Origin: Streptomyces sp. ISL-1
Lineage (GTDB): Bacteria > Actinomycetota > Actinomycetes > Streptomycetales > Streptomycetaceae
Length of the DNA: 64,000 nucleotides
Direction: 5' to 3'
NCBI RefSeq assembly: GCF_018614585.1
Contig: NZ_JAGGOI010000007.1
Span: 124,001-188,000, forward strand
The notes beneath the pieces are model-generated. The model made no database searches. It saw nothing but the letters and a program-made list of their open reading frames with translations, and had not been told where the DNA came from. A program made the translations under genes and the position numbers. Shown piece after piece: positions 1 to 10,100 of the stretch; the stretch's first letter is position 1, and the number at the start of each line of letters is the position of its first letter.

Positions 1-199
1 TGCCCGTAACGGAGTGATGCTTCCAGGAGTGCCGGTTGGGGGCTGCGAACCAGCAGGCGTCTTGTCTCGCGGCCGGGTCAACAAGGGCGAACCTCCTTAT
101 GACGCATCCGTTGTTGCGGACGCTCTCGGCATCACGCGCTGTCGAAACATGGACGCTTGAAGATCACCAACAGCGTTCCGCGGCCGTGCCGGAGCCACG

Positions 200-2515
200 T
201 CACGCCCTGCTCCGCGAAGGCGGCCCTCCGAATTGAAGCACCGAGTCGACGGTGCGGCGCAGTGAGCGGGTCGTTGGCGGCGACGCGTAGGAGAGTCGAA
301 AGAGCATGAGTTCGGCCTCGTCCGGCTTGCCGGGAATGATGGCGGTGAACCTGGTGTGCAGAGTGCGCAGAACGTCGGTCTCGGTGGCATCGAGTCCGGT
401 CTCGCTGCCACCTTCCACGCGGGCGAACAGGTAGAGCAGGGAGGTGTGGGGCTGGAATCCCAAGCCGAGGGAAGTGGCGGTGAGCCAGAGCCGTTGCAGG
501 GCGCGGCCGCCGTTGACGAAGGCGTGAGGGCCCTTGCCCGGGATGGTGAGGCAGCCGACGGCCGACGAGGCGGCAAGGGCCTTTCCGGCACTCTCCTCGA
601 AGGCCTTGCCGCCGCCGATCCGGCGAACGAAAGCCAGACCGGGCCATTGTCGTGCCAGACGGAGGCCCGCGAGGTCGACGTCGTCGAACCCCAGAGTGGC
701 GACGTCTATGCCGTCCCGCGTGCGCCGCGTCTCCTCGGGGTCCCAGCGCAACTCGTTCATCATGTCCCGATGCAGTTGCGGAGAAAGTATCCGCAGCCGG
801 TCGCCCGCCCCCAGGACCCGTCCCATCTCGTCCAACTGATCCCGGTCGGTGACGAGGTGGAGTCGGGCGCCGCTCTCGGTGGCGCAGTCCGTCAGCGCTG
901 CAGCGTGCGACTCGACGAGTGGGCGAACAGGGCCGGGACTGCGGTTGGTGGTGCGGTGCTCGATCCAGTCGAACAGTGCGGGGCGCGGGACGTCAGCCGC
1001 GCTAGAGAAGGTGAGTCGGCAGACCAGGCCGGGGTCGGCCGGGGTGGGGAAGTACTGCACATGGCAGGCCCAGCCCGAGGCTTGGGCCGCGAGGTGAATG
1101 TTCTCCACCGCCGCGCCGATGGCCAGATGGGTGGCGCAGCCTTCGAAGTCGAGCAAGGTCTGCGGCTGCGCGGCGTCGACGCGGCAGTCCAACGCCTCGT
1201 CATGGGCTATGAACTGCCAGGGCTGGCTGTTGCCGCCGGACGGCGCCTGGATGCCGTGGGCGACCAGGCGGCGAATGCCTTCTTCACCCAGGGTGGCGCC
1301 GGCGTTGCTGGGCGGCGGCGGCGGCAGGAGGAGGAGGGGAGGGGAGGCCACCTCCGCAGTGGGCTCGGACGTAGGCTCCGCTGGTGTCAAGGAGGTCTCC
1401 GCGCCCTCGCGGATCAGCGTGCCGGGATCGACGAAATACCTTCCCGAGGCAGTGAATTGACCGAGCAGGAGGCGGCGAGCGGTATCTGTCACCAGCGCGG
1501 CGCCCAGGCTGACTCCCGAGGCGAGCTGTGGCCATGAGGAGATGGTCTTGCCTGTCTCGACGAGGGAGGAGACCAGACGCTCGGAGGGCTCGTCCTGACC
1601 GAGGATGCGGAGGAGGTGCGGGAGCTTCTCGCGGGTCGACATCGCCTTGACTCCGGCGGCCGCCACTCCCTGCAGAAGGCCGTGCAGAAGGGGACGTTCA
1701 GGTTCGAGGTCGAACCGCTCCACATCCAGCATGCCGCGCTCGTTGGTCTCCATCAGGACGGGGATGCCGAGCGCGCGGGCGCGTTCACGGACGTGGACCT
1801 TGAGGAACATGTCGTCGCACTCCTCGACGAGGAGGTCGGTGCGGCCACCGCCCGCGAGGAAGGCGTCGGTGTTCTCCTCGGTCAGTCCCTCCGGCCAGAC
1901 AGTGATGTCGAGGTAAGGGTCGATCTCGTACATCTGCCGTGCGGCGATGACGACTTTGGGCAGGCCGACATCGGCGACCGAGGCGCGGAGCCGGTTGAGG
2001 TTGGAGAGGGAGAGGTGGTCGAAGTCGGCGAGCCGGAAACGGTCGCCCACGCCCTCCTGAGCGAGGGTGACCGCACTTGCGGCGCCCACGGAGAGGCCGA
2101 CCACGGCCACGGTCTTCCGTGACAGGAGGTTCTGCTCCTCCGCGGTGATCTTGTAGCGGTTGCGGGACTGACGGAGCTCGCGGTGCTCGGCCGGCGGTAG
2201 GACGTGGACAAGCTGCCGAGACCAGGCGTACCACGCCCATGTGCCGTACTCCGCCGGGGGCCTACTGCCGAGGTGGTCAGTGACCGCAACGGCCAACTCG
2301 TCGGCGTCCGGACGCCAGTCGGGGCGCCGAGCGGAGAGGAGCTCTGCCAGCTGGTCGGCGAACGTGTCGTGGACGGAGTCGACGACACCGCTTTCGAGGA
2401 GCTCTGTCAGGGCAGAACGTTGCTCGGGCTCGACCGGTGCGTACAGCCTCGGTCGCCATGGAGCAATGTTGCCGGCGGTCTGGGTGAGGGTGCCGAGATG
2501 CGCTTCCAGGTTCAT
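200..2515 (-). CDS. E1-like (ThiF) / nitroreductase fusion, Rv1355c (MoeY) type
   Basis: This 771-residue protein has two recognisable halves. Residues about 130-260 form a ThiF/MoeB/E1-like nucleotide-binding fold: VVGLSVGAAS is the glycine-rich loop, followed by ADFD, an SNLNR segment and a PK lysine, the usual ATP-adenylation residues. No CxxC zinc pair or obvious catalytic cysteine loop was noticed. From about residue 430 a nitroreductase-like domain begins with APSGGNSQPW, the typical FMN-site signature. This order matches the actinobacterial Rv1355c (MoeY) family, whose substrate is unknown to me. The ATG has AGGAG just upstream. It lies 7 nt downstream of the acyltransferase stop, so the two genes form one operon, divergent from the NRPS locus. 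A role in that pathway is possible but unproven. Bases 1-199 beyond its stop show no gene I can support. Confidence 0.82.
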   Translation of the reverse strand: MNLEAHLGTLTQTAGNIAPWRPRLYAPVEPEQRSALTELLESGVVDSVHDTFADQLAELLSARRPDWRPDADELAVAVTDHLGSRPPAEYGTWAWYAWSRQLVHVLPPAEHRELRQSRNRYKITAEEQNLLSRKTVAVVGLSVGAASAVTLAQEGVGDRFRLADFDHLSLSNLNRLRASVADVGLPKVVIAARQMYEIDPYLDITVWPEGLTEENTDAFLAGGGRTDLLVEECDDMFLKVHVRERARALGIPVLMETNERGMLDVERFDLEPERPLLHGLLQGVAAAGVKAMSTREKLPHLLRILGQDEPSERLVSSLVETGKTISSWPQLASGVSLGAALVTDTARRLLLGQFTASGRYFVDPGTLIREGAETSLTPAEPTSEPTAEVASPPLLLLPPPPPSNAGATLGEEGIRRLVAHGIQAPSGGNSQPWQFIAHDEALDCRVDAAQPQTLLDFEGCATHLAIGAAVENIHLAAQASGWACHVQYFPTPADPGLVCRLTFSSAADVPRPALFDWIEHRTTNRSPGPVRPLVESHAAALTDCATESGARLHLVTDRDQLDEMGRVLGAGDRLRILSPQLHRDMMNELRWDPEETRRTRDGIDVATLGFDDVDLAGLRLARQWPGLAFVRRIGGGKAFEESAGKALAASSAVGCLTIPGKGPHAFVNGGRALQRLWLTATSLGLGFQPHTSLLYLFARVEGGSETGLDATETDVLRTLHTRFTAIIPGKPDEAELMLFRLSYASPPTTRSLRRTVDSVLQFGGPPSRSRA

Positions 2516-2522
2516 TGATCTC

Positions 2523-3224
2523 CTAACGTGCGTTGCCTACGAATGACCTGAGGCCGAGTTTCTCGGCGACGGCCCGGGCCACGTCGGTGGGGATAAGGGG
2601 CGCTTCGTCCAGGGCGCGGTCCAGCAGCACCGCCGCATTGGTAAATCGCTCCTCGCGATGGCGGATGGCCTCGGCCCGGTTGATGAAGTAGTACGCCGTG
2701 ATGCCCGGAAAGGGGCGGTCGTGCAGGGGGCGGTCATGCCGGAAACGGAGACCGCCCCGTTCGTATCCCTTGATTCGTTCAGTGGGGCCGCTGCCACAGA
2801 TCACGGTTGCCCCCAGTCGCTGAGCCGCCACGACGGAGGCGAAGCACAGCAGGGACGAGAGGTTGCGGCCCCTCCAGTCGTTTTCCGCCCAGGTGCCGGA
2901 GATCTCTGCCACCGACTCGCCGGCGGCGACTTCGTCCGCCAAGGCATCGTTGAAATCTTGGCTCGCGAGGTGGATCTCGGACGGCAGCTGGCCCGCTATT
3001 TTCCGGTGGATGCGGATACCGCCGACGAGCCTCTCGCCCTCGTCGCCTGCCGTCTCGTCGAAAACAGCAAGGTAACTCAACGGGTCGCGAGTAGTGCGCG
3101 GGTCCGTGCTTCCGTACTTCGTCACCGTCTCGTAGCCGGTCGCGGAGTAAGCGCGCTGCTGGGCTTCGAGATAGGCGTCGTAGGCGGGATCATTGAACTT
3201 TGCGTCGAGTAGCCGGAGGTACAT
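2523..3224 (-). CDS. GNAT-like N-acyltransferase partner of the E1/nitroreductase protein
   Basis: A 233-residue protein with an acyltransferase look: the stretch EISGTWAENDWRGRNLSSLL resembles the beta4/motif-A segment of GNAT and FeeM-like N-acyl amino acid synthases, preceded by VGGIRIHRK and followed by a YERGGLRF segment. I chose the ATG at 3224 because AAGGA lies 7 nt upstream. A longer open frame to 3509 has no ribosome site and reads through a locally AT-rich stretch, so it is probably non-coding. It is the promoter-proximal gene of a two-gene minus-strand operon with the E1/nitroreductase fusion. Donor and acceptor are not predictable. Family assignment is by motif only and could equally be an autoinducer-synthase-like fold. 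Confidence 0.7.
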   Translation of the reverse strand: MYLRLLDAKFNDPAYDAYLEAQQRAYSATGYETVTKYGSTDPRTTRDPLSYLAVFDETAGDEGERLVGGIRIHRKIAGQLPSEIHLASQDFNDALADEVAAGESVAEISGTWAENDWRGRNLSSLLCFASVVAAQRLGATVICGSGPTERIKGYERGGLRFRHDRPLHDRPFPGITAYYFINRAEAIRHREERFTNAAVLLDRALDEAPLIPTDVARAVAEKLGLRSFVGNAR

Positions 3225-3882
3225 CAAGAATCCTTGTGGGTTGGGTCGGCTCCGGATCACGGATGTGGCTGCGGACGGCATCAAAAAATATAGGACGCCC
3301 CATAGTCGGCCGAATACTTTTTGGTCTTCTTCGACGCTTGCGCGTCTCGCAGACATATTCCGGAGCGGGTCGCCGACTGTAGTCGACGAATGGGGCGTCG
3401 CAATCCGGCAGCCTGTCCATTTTGGAAAGATGATCCAGCTATCTTCCGCTCTATCCAATAAGCAATTTTCAGCCCCTTGATCGCTCAGGATTGGGGCTCC
3501 TGCGGCCAAAAATGAAGGGGTGCAGAGGTGGAAGCGATCGATTCACGCCATCAACGAGGGGGTTGGGGCGTGAACGGTCTTGCGCGGTTCTCTGGTTTGG
3601 TGTTGCCTCATGGTGCATCGTGCACCTAAACGGATTCGTCATTCGGACAGGACGCGTCAACGGGGAGGAAATTTTCGATGATGCAGGTGAGGGTGACGAT
3701 CTAGCCCCGCCCACTTGGTGCCGCGCCCCCGGGACAGGGTGCGGCACGCTGCGGGGATCTCGCTTCCACTGTCTGTCTCAATGCCGCCAATCGGTAAAAC
3801 CGGACGTTGCTGGATTTCGCCACGACACGACACGGCCGAGGGTGCACGCCCGAGGGCTCTTAGCACCGTGAAGGAGATCATC
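3225..3882. other. divergent intergenic region, candidate promoters
   Basis: These 658 bases separate the minus-strand operon from the biosynthetic run. No convincing gene is seen; open frames here lack ribosome sites and family features. Bases 3281-3320 are unusually A/T-rich for this genome and could hold the leftward promoter. A short perfect dyad, GGTGCA-TCG-TGCACC at 3612-3626, is a possible operator for the rightward transcript. AAGGAG at 3871-3876 serves the methyltransferase. Confidence 0.5.
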
Positions 3883-4935
3883 ATGACCAAACCGTCAGCG
3901 ACCGCCCTGGACGAGCTGTGGAAGCTGGTTTATACCAGCTTTCGGTTCCCATTCCTGCACGCCGCACTGCGCCTGAAGTTGTTTGCTCTGCTCAAGGAGC
4001 GGCCAGGCAGTACTCGCGAAGAGATAACCCAGGCGCTGGAATTGGAGGAACGTGCGGGTCACGTGCTGCTGCTGGGGTGTAGCACATTCGAGCTCGTGCG
4101 CAAGGAAGACGGTGGGTACCACAACACTGCCGCGACCGATATCCTCGCGGGCGATCCGGACGAATTCATGCCGGTCATCATCCGCTACACCCACGAGATG
4201 TTGTATCGCCCGATGGGCTGGCTCTACGAATCGCTGGTGGAGAACGATAACTTGGGGCTGGACCGTGAGCTGCTTGCCGGCTCGTCGGCGACCACGCTCT
4301 ACGAGCTGCTTGGCGAGGACAAGAACCTCGAAAAGGTATTCACCGCCATGATGGAACATCAGAGCCGCTCGGTGGTTGAGGACTTCGTCAACTCCGTGGA
4401 CTTCTCCTCCTACCAGCATGTACTGGACATCGGCGGCGGCACTGGAACAAATGCCATCGCCTTCGCCCAGCGGTGGCCGCACCTCCACGCGACCATCCTC
4501 GAACTCCCCAACGTGGCGAAGATGGCGGAAGAGCAGATCGCCGAGGCGGGTCTTGTCGACCGTGTTCACGCTGTCGGAGCCGACATCTGGCAGGAGGAGT
4601 TCCCCACTTCCCACGACTGCGTCGTATTCTCTCGATTCCTTGAGATCTGGTCGCCGGAGCAGGTTCGCGACCTTTTCGCGAAGACCTACCGGGCGCTGCA
4701 GCCGGGAGGACACCTGGTGATCGTCGCTTGCGCCCAGGACGACGACGAGACCGGTCCCGCCCACGCCGCGTTCATGTCGGCCTACGTGCACACGATTGCG
4801 TCGCCCGAGGGCCGCATCTACACGCCGCAGGAATTCGAGCAGTGGTACACCGAAGCGGGGTTCGAGCCGATGGACCGGCAATATCCCGGGCGGTTCGACG
4901 TCATCCTGCGCGCCCGTAAGCCCGACGTCGGCTGA
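3883..4935 (+). CDS. SAM-dependent methyltransferase (O-methyltransferase family 2 type)
   Basis: A 350-residue methyltransferase with the two-part layout of plant/actinobacterial small-molecule O-methyltransferases: an N-terminal winged-helix-like dimerisation region (about 1-100) and a Rossmann catalytic domain. Motif I is DIGGGTGTNA near residue 185, followed by an acidic TILELPN strand. The C-terminal HTIASPEGRIYTPQEFEQW stretch is typical of the family. The ATG is fixed by AAGGAG 6 nt upstream; the longer frame reads into the intergenic region. It is the first gene of the plus-strand biosynthetic run, so it likely methylates an O, N or C position of the NRPS product or a precursor. Which one is not predictable. 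Confidence 0.85.
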   Translation: MTKPSATALDELWKLVYTSFRFPFLHAALRLKLFALLKERPGSTREEITQALELEERAGHVLLLGCSTFELVRKEDGGYHNTAATDILAGDPDEFMPVIIRYTHEMLYRPMGWLYESLVENDNLGLDRELLAGSSATTLYELLGEDKNLEKVFTAMMEHQSRSVVEDFVNSVDFSSYQHVLDIGGGTGTNAIAFAQRWPHLHATILELPNVAKMAEEQIAEAGLVDRVHAVGADIWQEEFPTSHDCVVFSRFLEIWSPEQVRDLFAKTYRALQPGGHLVIVACAQDDDETGPAHAAFMSAYVHTIASPEGRIYTPQEFEQWYTEAGFEPMDRQYPGRFDVILRARKPDVG

Positions 4936-5183
4936 GTCGTCCCACAGCTGAGGGCATTTGTCGCTTTGTTCGGTGGGGGCATGCGTCAGGTTGTGCGGCG
5001 GATTCGCCGCAGGCCCCTGTCCGGCGCCATCCATGCGCACTGCCACAGCCCCACAGCCCCACAGGCGCGAGCCGCAGCAGCGCCCTGGCAGTCGGCGGTC
5101 GGTTCGGCGGGGTACGCCTCCCCGGCCGCTGTGATGTCGCCACGGCAAGGGAAAGAACGAACAATCCACTATGCGGAGCTTGA

Positions 5184-5930
5184 ATGAAATCGCCTGACAA
5201 ACTGGCTATAGTTACCGGTGGAACCAAGGGAATTGGGCTCGAATTCAGCCGCAGGCTCACTCGGATGGGATATCGAGTAGTCGCAACTTTTCGCAGTGAC
5301 GAGGATTCGGCGAACCGGGCTGCGCAGGAGATGAAGAAGGATCTCTCGGTCATCCAGTCCGATGTGTCGGATCCCGATGATGTGGCGCGGCTGGCCGACC
5401 TGGTGCGTACCGGTCACGGAACGCCCCAAGTTCTGGTCAACAATGCTGGACTGAACATAGACCGGCCGGTGCTTGAGATCTCCGACATGGACTGGCGCCA
5501 GGTGCTGGACACAAATCTTTCGGGGCCCTTCTACATGACCCGGGCATTTGCTCCGCACATGTTGGAGGCCGCCGGTGGTTCCATTGTCAACATCGGTGCG
5601 ACCACGGCGATCCGCCCCCGGCTGAACGGTGCCAACTACTGTTCGAGCAAAGCGGGGCTGCTCCACCTGACCAAGTGCCTGGCCATGGAGCTGGCCCCTA
5701 GTATCCGGGTAAATTGCCTCATCCCAGGAATGATCGACACGGAGGAGATGCGGACTCGATTCCGCCTCGCCGAGCCGGAGCATATGAACTCACTCCTGGA
5801 TGAAATTCCGCAGCGGAGGATCGGCTCCACCTACGAGATGGCGGACGCTCTGGAATTCCTCGTGAGCGCAGGAGCCACCTATGTGACGGGCCAGAAGCTC
5901 ATCGTGGACGGTGGCCAGTTCATGTGGTAG
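5184..5930 (+). CDS. short-chain dehydrogenase/reductase, FabG-like
   Basis: A 248-residue classical SDR. TGGTKGIG (residues about 11-18) is the NAD(P)-binding loop, NNAG follows near 90, and the catalytic YCSSK motif sits near 151-155, with IRVNCLIPG after it and a YVTGQKLIVDGG ending typical of FabG relatives. GGAG lies about 6 nt before the ATG. It stands 248 nt downstream of the methyltransferase in the same direction. By context it probably reduces a carbonyl of the natural product or of a precursor. A housekeeping fatty-acid reductase role is unlikely here because no other fatty-acid genes are near. Confidence 0.88.
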   Translation: MKSPDKLAIVTGGTKGIGLEFSRRLTRMGYRVVATFRSDEDSANRAAQEMKKDLSVIQSDVSDPDDVARLADLVRTGHGTPQVLVNNAGLNIDRPVLEISDMDWRQVLDTNLSGPFYMTRAFAPHMLEAAGGSIVNIGATTAIRPRLNGANYCSSKAGLLHLTKCLAMELAPSIRVNCLIPGMIDTEEMRTRFRLAEPEHMNSLLDEIPQRRIGSTYEMADALEFLVSAGATYVTGQKLIVDGGQFMW

Positions 5931-6000
5931 AGGCCTCGGCCGCCGACTGAAGTTCGTGAATCAATCGCTGACGTGAGAAACCGCAGAGAAAGAGAAGCTC

Positions 6001-7101
6001 ATGCGACCGCGCCTTGAACGCTATCAGGAATTCTTGGAGCAGGAGTACCGCTCCGGTTTCACGAAGTCGGACGAGTACGACATCTCCGGGATATCGGAAG
6101 ATCTCGCGAAGAAGATGTGGAGCGGTCATTTCACCCGCATCGTCTTCAGCGGCATGGGCTGCTCGGCCATCGTGTCGGACGTGATCAAGGTCTTCTTCAA
6201 CTCGATCAGGAGCGACCTCGAAGTACATGTCTTCAACGACTACGACTTCGAGTACCTGATACCGCGCTCAGTGATCGAGGACGACCGGACGCTCATCATC
6301 CTGAGTTCGTACAGCGGCCACTCCAACGAGCCCGTCCGGGCCTTCCACGCGCTGAGCCCGATGCACGACCGGGTTCTGCTGCTCACCTCGGGCGGCCGGC
6401 TCGGCGAGCTGGGGGAGGAGCACGGTGTGTCCATCGCGCGCTGGACCCTGAGCAAGCCGGACCGTGAGTACCCGCTGTTCCACGTCGGCCAGTACTTCTC
6501 GATCCTGGTCGACATGTTCCTGAAGCTCGGGCTCCTTGACAAGGACCACGGTCCGGAAGTCCGCGCCCTGGCCCAGACCTTGGAGACCGACTTCACGCCT
6601 TCTCTGCGTGAGTTGGCGGCCGATGCCGCTGTCCGGAGCGAGAACTCCAACATCATTATGCTCGGCTCGCCCAAGTGGCACGAGAGCCTGTTGAAGCTCG
6701 CCAAAATGCACTTCAACGAAATCGCCATGGTGCCCGCGACGCGGAACTACTTCCACGAGTTCTGCCACAGCGAGGTGGCCACGCTGTCGGATCCCGTGCG
6801 TCGTCACAGCATCCTCATCTTCTCCGACCCGGAGGAGGACGACTACACCCGCGCCAAGCGCAAGAACCTGCTGTCGTTGCTGACCGCGCCGATCCCGCAG
6901 AACGCGAACGTCACGGTGACCGAGGTCGAGCTGGACCAGCCGACCTTCATGCGCCAGTACTTCACCGCTCTGGAATTCGTCCAGTACCTGACCCTGGACC
7001 TCGGAAAGGCGCGGGAGACGGTATCACGGAATCTTATTTCGGAGGCAGCAGGAAACCCCTGGTACCACGGCACCACGATTGACGCGGAGAACGCAGGCTG
7101 A
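6001..7101 (+). CDS. SIS-domain protein, phosphosugar isomerase-like
   Basis: A 366-residue protein resembling the bifunctional phosphoglucose/phosphomannose isomerase branch of SIS-domain proteins. FSGMGCSAIVSDVI (about 49-62) looks like the first phosphosugar-binding loop, and ILSSYSGHSNEPV (about 100) is the serine-rich loop typical of SIS domains; MVPATRNYFHEFCHSE lies in the second half. It sits 55 nt before the NRPS start in the same direction, with an AGAGAAG ribosome site. No glycosyltransferase or nucleotide-sugar gene is nearby, so an ordinary sugar-isomerase role fits poorly. It may have been recruited for another isomerisation in the pathway, which is inference. Confidence 0.8.
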   Translation: MRPRLERYQEFLEQEYRSGFTKSDEYDISGISEDLAKKMWSGHFTRIVFSGMGCSAIVSDVIKVFFNSIRSDLEVHVFNDYDFEYLIPRSVIEDDRTLIILSSYSGHSNEPVRAFHALSPMHDRVLLLTSGGRLGELGEEHGVSIARWTLSKPDREYPLFHVGQYFSILVDMFLKLGLLDKDHGPEVRALAQTLETDFTPSLRELAADAAVRSENSNIIMLGSPKWHESLLKLAKMHFNEIAMVPATRNYFHEFCHSEVATLSDPVRRHSILIFSDPEEDDYTRAKRKNLLSLLTAPIPQNANVTVTEVELDQPTFMRQYFTALEFVQYLTLDLGKARETVSRNLISEAAGNPWYHGTTIDAENAG

Positions 7102-7155
7102 CGTATTCGCGCAGCCCAGGGATCGAAAGCAACAGCCGAGGAAAATGGAGCGATC

Positions 7156-10100
7156 GTGGATTTCCGGGGGCGTAGCACTCTCACGGCCTATCAGCAGGAC
7201 ATCTGGGCGGCGAATTCTCTCTTCCCCGACCTCCCGCAGTTCAACTGTTTCATCGCGGACCGATTCACCGGCGAGGTTGACGTCGATCTGCTCAAGGAGT
7301 GCTTACGCCGTGCGGTCGACCGCAATGACGCGTTCCAGCTCCGGATCGACCCCGAAGACGGGACTCCGAGCCAGTGGGTCGAGCACGAGACGTTCGACAT
7401 ACCGACGATCGACCTGTCCGGAACTGACGCGCCGCGTGCGGCCTGTGAGGCGTGGATCAAGGATGCGTTCGACGTCGCGTTCGAGGTGGAACGTCGTCGG
7501 TTGTTCACGATCGCAGTGCTCAAAGAAGGCGAGGACACCGTCCATGCCTACGTCAAGGTGCATCACATCGTTGCGGACGCCTGGGGCCTGAACCTGTTCA
7601 TGTCCCAGGTACGCGCCGAGTACGACCAGGTGCGGCGGACCGGGAGGTTCGACGACCGGCCCGTGCCGTCCTACTTGGACTTCGCCGACGACGAGCGCCG
7701 CTACCGGGATTCGGCCGACCATGGTGAGGACCGCGAATTCTTTCAGGAGCAGTTGAAGGGCGTCGCACCGGCCTTCTTCCGCCGCGCCGCACCGGCCGGA
7801 TCGCGGGGAAGCGCCCGTCATAGCTTCCTGATCGAGCGCTCTCTCATCGAACGCATACGTGAGCGTGGGCATTCGGTCTTCGCGTTCGTCGCGAGCGCCT
7901 TCTCCGTCTATCTCTCCCGGATCCACGGCAGCGACGAGGTCGTTCTGGGCGTACCGCTGCTGAACCGGCCCACTGACGGGCAGAAGCGGACCGTCGGGCA
8001 TTTCGCCAACACGCTGCCCCTGCGGGTGAACCCGCGCAAGGACCTCTCGATGAGCGAACTGGTCGCAGAAGTGCAGTCCGCCACCCGGGCGCTCAAACCC
8101 CACGAGCGATTCTCCTTGGGCGACTTGTTGCGCGCGGTTCCGCTCCAGGACAGCGGCCGCAAGCGGCTGTTCGACACCACCATCGCTTACCTGCGCTGGC
8201 CGAGCCCGGTCGGTGTACAGGGCATGACGTATGAAACCGTCGTGCAGGCTCGGGCCCATGACGATGACGTACTGGCGGTCGTCGTGAACGAGCTGGACGA
8301 TGTCAGTGACGTCCTGGTCGACATGGACTACGCCGTCGACGTCTTCGACGCGGATTTTCCCATCGAGTCGGTGGCCGCCCACCTGGAGGCGATCCTCAAG
8401 GGCGCTCTCGACCGGCCGGACCGTCCCCTGTCGGAGATATCCATGGTCGGCGCCGCAGAGCGCGCCGCCCTGGTCGCAGTGGGCAGCGGTCCGGTGACCG
8501 ACTACACGCGGGACTCCACGGTCCATGCTCTCTTCGAGAAGCAGGCGGCCAGGACGCCGAACGCGGTGGCCGTCATGGCGGAGGATCCCGCCGATTCGCT
8601 CACCTTCGCCCAGTTGGACGCCTGGGCGAACCACGTCGCACACCAGTTGCAGGGCGACGGCGTGGCCACCGGTGACCGAGTGGCCGTGGCGGTCGAGCGC
8701 GGCCCGCAACTGGTCGTTGCGGTGCTGGGGGCGCTCAAGGCGGGCGCCGCGTATGTACCGGTCGACCCGAGCCATCCCGTGGAACGGATCAGGTTCCTGC
8801 TGACCGACAGTGGGGCCAAGTCCGTACTGCTGGGCACCACCGTGTCCGAGCGAGTGGTGGGCGACACCGTAGCTGTGCGCCGCCTGGAAGCCGCCCCGAG
8901 CGCTGGGCCCGCGCCGCTCGTGCCTGCCGGCGGCCCGCACGATCTCGCATACGTCATCTACACCTCGGGGTCCACGGGGCAGCCCAAGGGCGTGCAGGTC
9001 GAGCATCGGTCCGTGGTGAACCGGCTGGAGTGGATGCAGCGCGGCTATCCGGTCGGCTCCGGCGACGTTCTGCTGCAGAAGACACCGGCGACCTTCGACG
9101 TTTCGGTGTGGGAGCTGTTCTGGTGGTCGATCACCGGTGCCGGACTCGCACTCCTCCCGCCCCGGGGCGAACGCGATCCCCGCGCCATCCTCACGACGAT
9201 GCAGGCGCACCGGGTGAGCGTGGCCCACTTCGTGCCCTCGATGCTCGGTCCCTTTCTCGATCTGCTCGAAGAGGCCCCGGCGCTGCTGGACGGGATCACC
9301 TCCCTGCGCCTGGTCTTCTGCAGCGGTGAGGCGCTGACGCCCGCACACGTGCACCGGTTCAACCAGGTCTTCGCGGCGGCCGGCACCTCGGCGCCACAGC
9401 TCGTCAATCTCTATGGTCCGACCGAGGGGACGGTCGACGTCACGTACTACGACTGTCCGGCGGACCCGGCCGACGAACCGCGGCGCGTACCGATCGGACG
9501 GCCCATCGACAACACCCGGCTCTACGTGGTCGGTGCTCACGGCGACCTCCAGCCCACCGGAGTTCCCGGTGAGTTGTTCATCTCAGGCGTCGGCGTGGCA
9601 CGCGGCTACCTGGGCCGGCCCGATCTGGACGCCGCAGCGTTCGTCGACGACCCGTTCACTCCGGGCGAGCGGATGTACCGTACCGGGGACCGCGCGCGAT
9701 GGCTCGCGGACGGCACCCTCGAGTACCTGGGCAGGCTCGACGACCAGGTCAAGATCCGCGGAAACCGGGTGGAACTCGGCGAGGTCCGCAACCACCTGAC
9801 GGCCTTGGCCGGCGTCAGGGACGCAATCGTGGTGGACCGGACCACGCCGTCCCGAGGCGCCCATCTGGTGGGCTACTACGTGGCGGACGAGGGAGTGCAG
9901 CTCACTGATCTCCGGTCCCAACTACTGGACGCCCTACCGGAGTTCATGGTTCCCGCATTCTTCATGCGGATTGACTCGATACCCCTCACGGCGAACGGGA
10001 AGGCAGACCGCAGCAGGCTGCCCGCCCCCGCCGTCGAAGCGGATGCCGGAGCCGCAGCACCCGCCAACGAGATCGAGGCGAAGATTGCGGCGGCTTGGGC

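Noticed and set aside
2523..3509. Longer 328-residue form of the acyltransferase
   Set aside because: The extra 95 codons have no ribosome site and cross AT-rich intergenic DNA; ATG 3224 has AAGGA in place.
3491..3871. Plus-strand 126-codon frame in the divergent region
   Set aside because: No ribosome site, no family features, and it overlaps the likely promoter DNA.
7303..9540. Minus-strand open frame of 745 codons in the NRPS
   Set aside because: Antisense shadow of the C1/A1 region.
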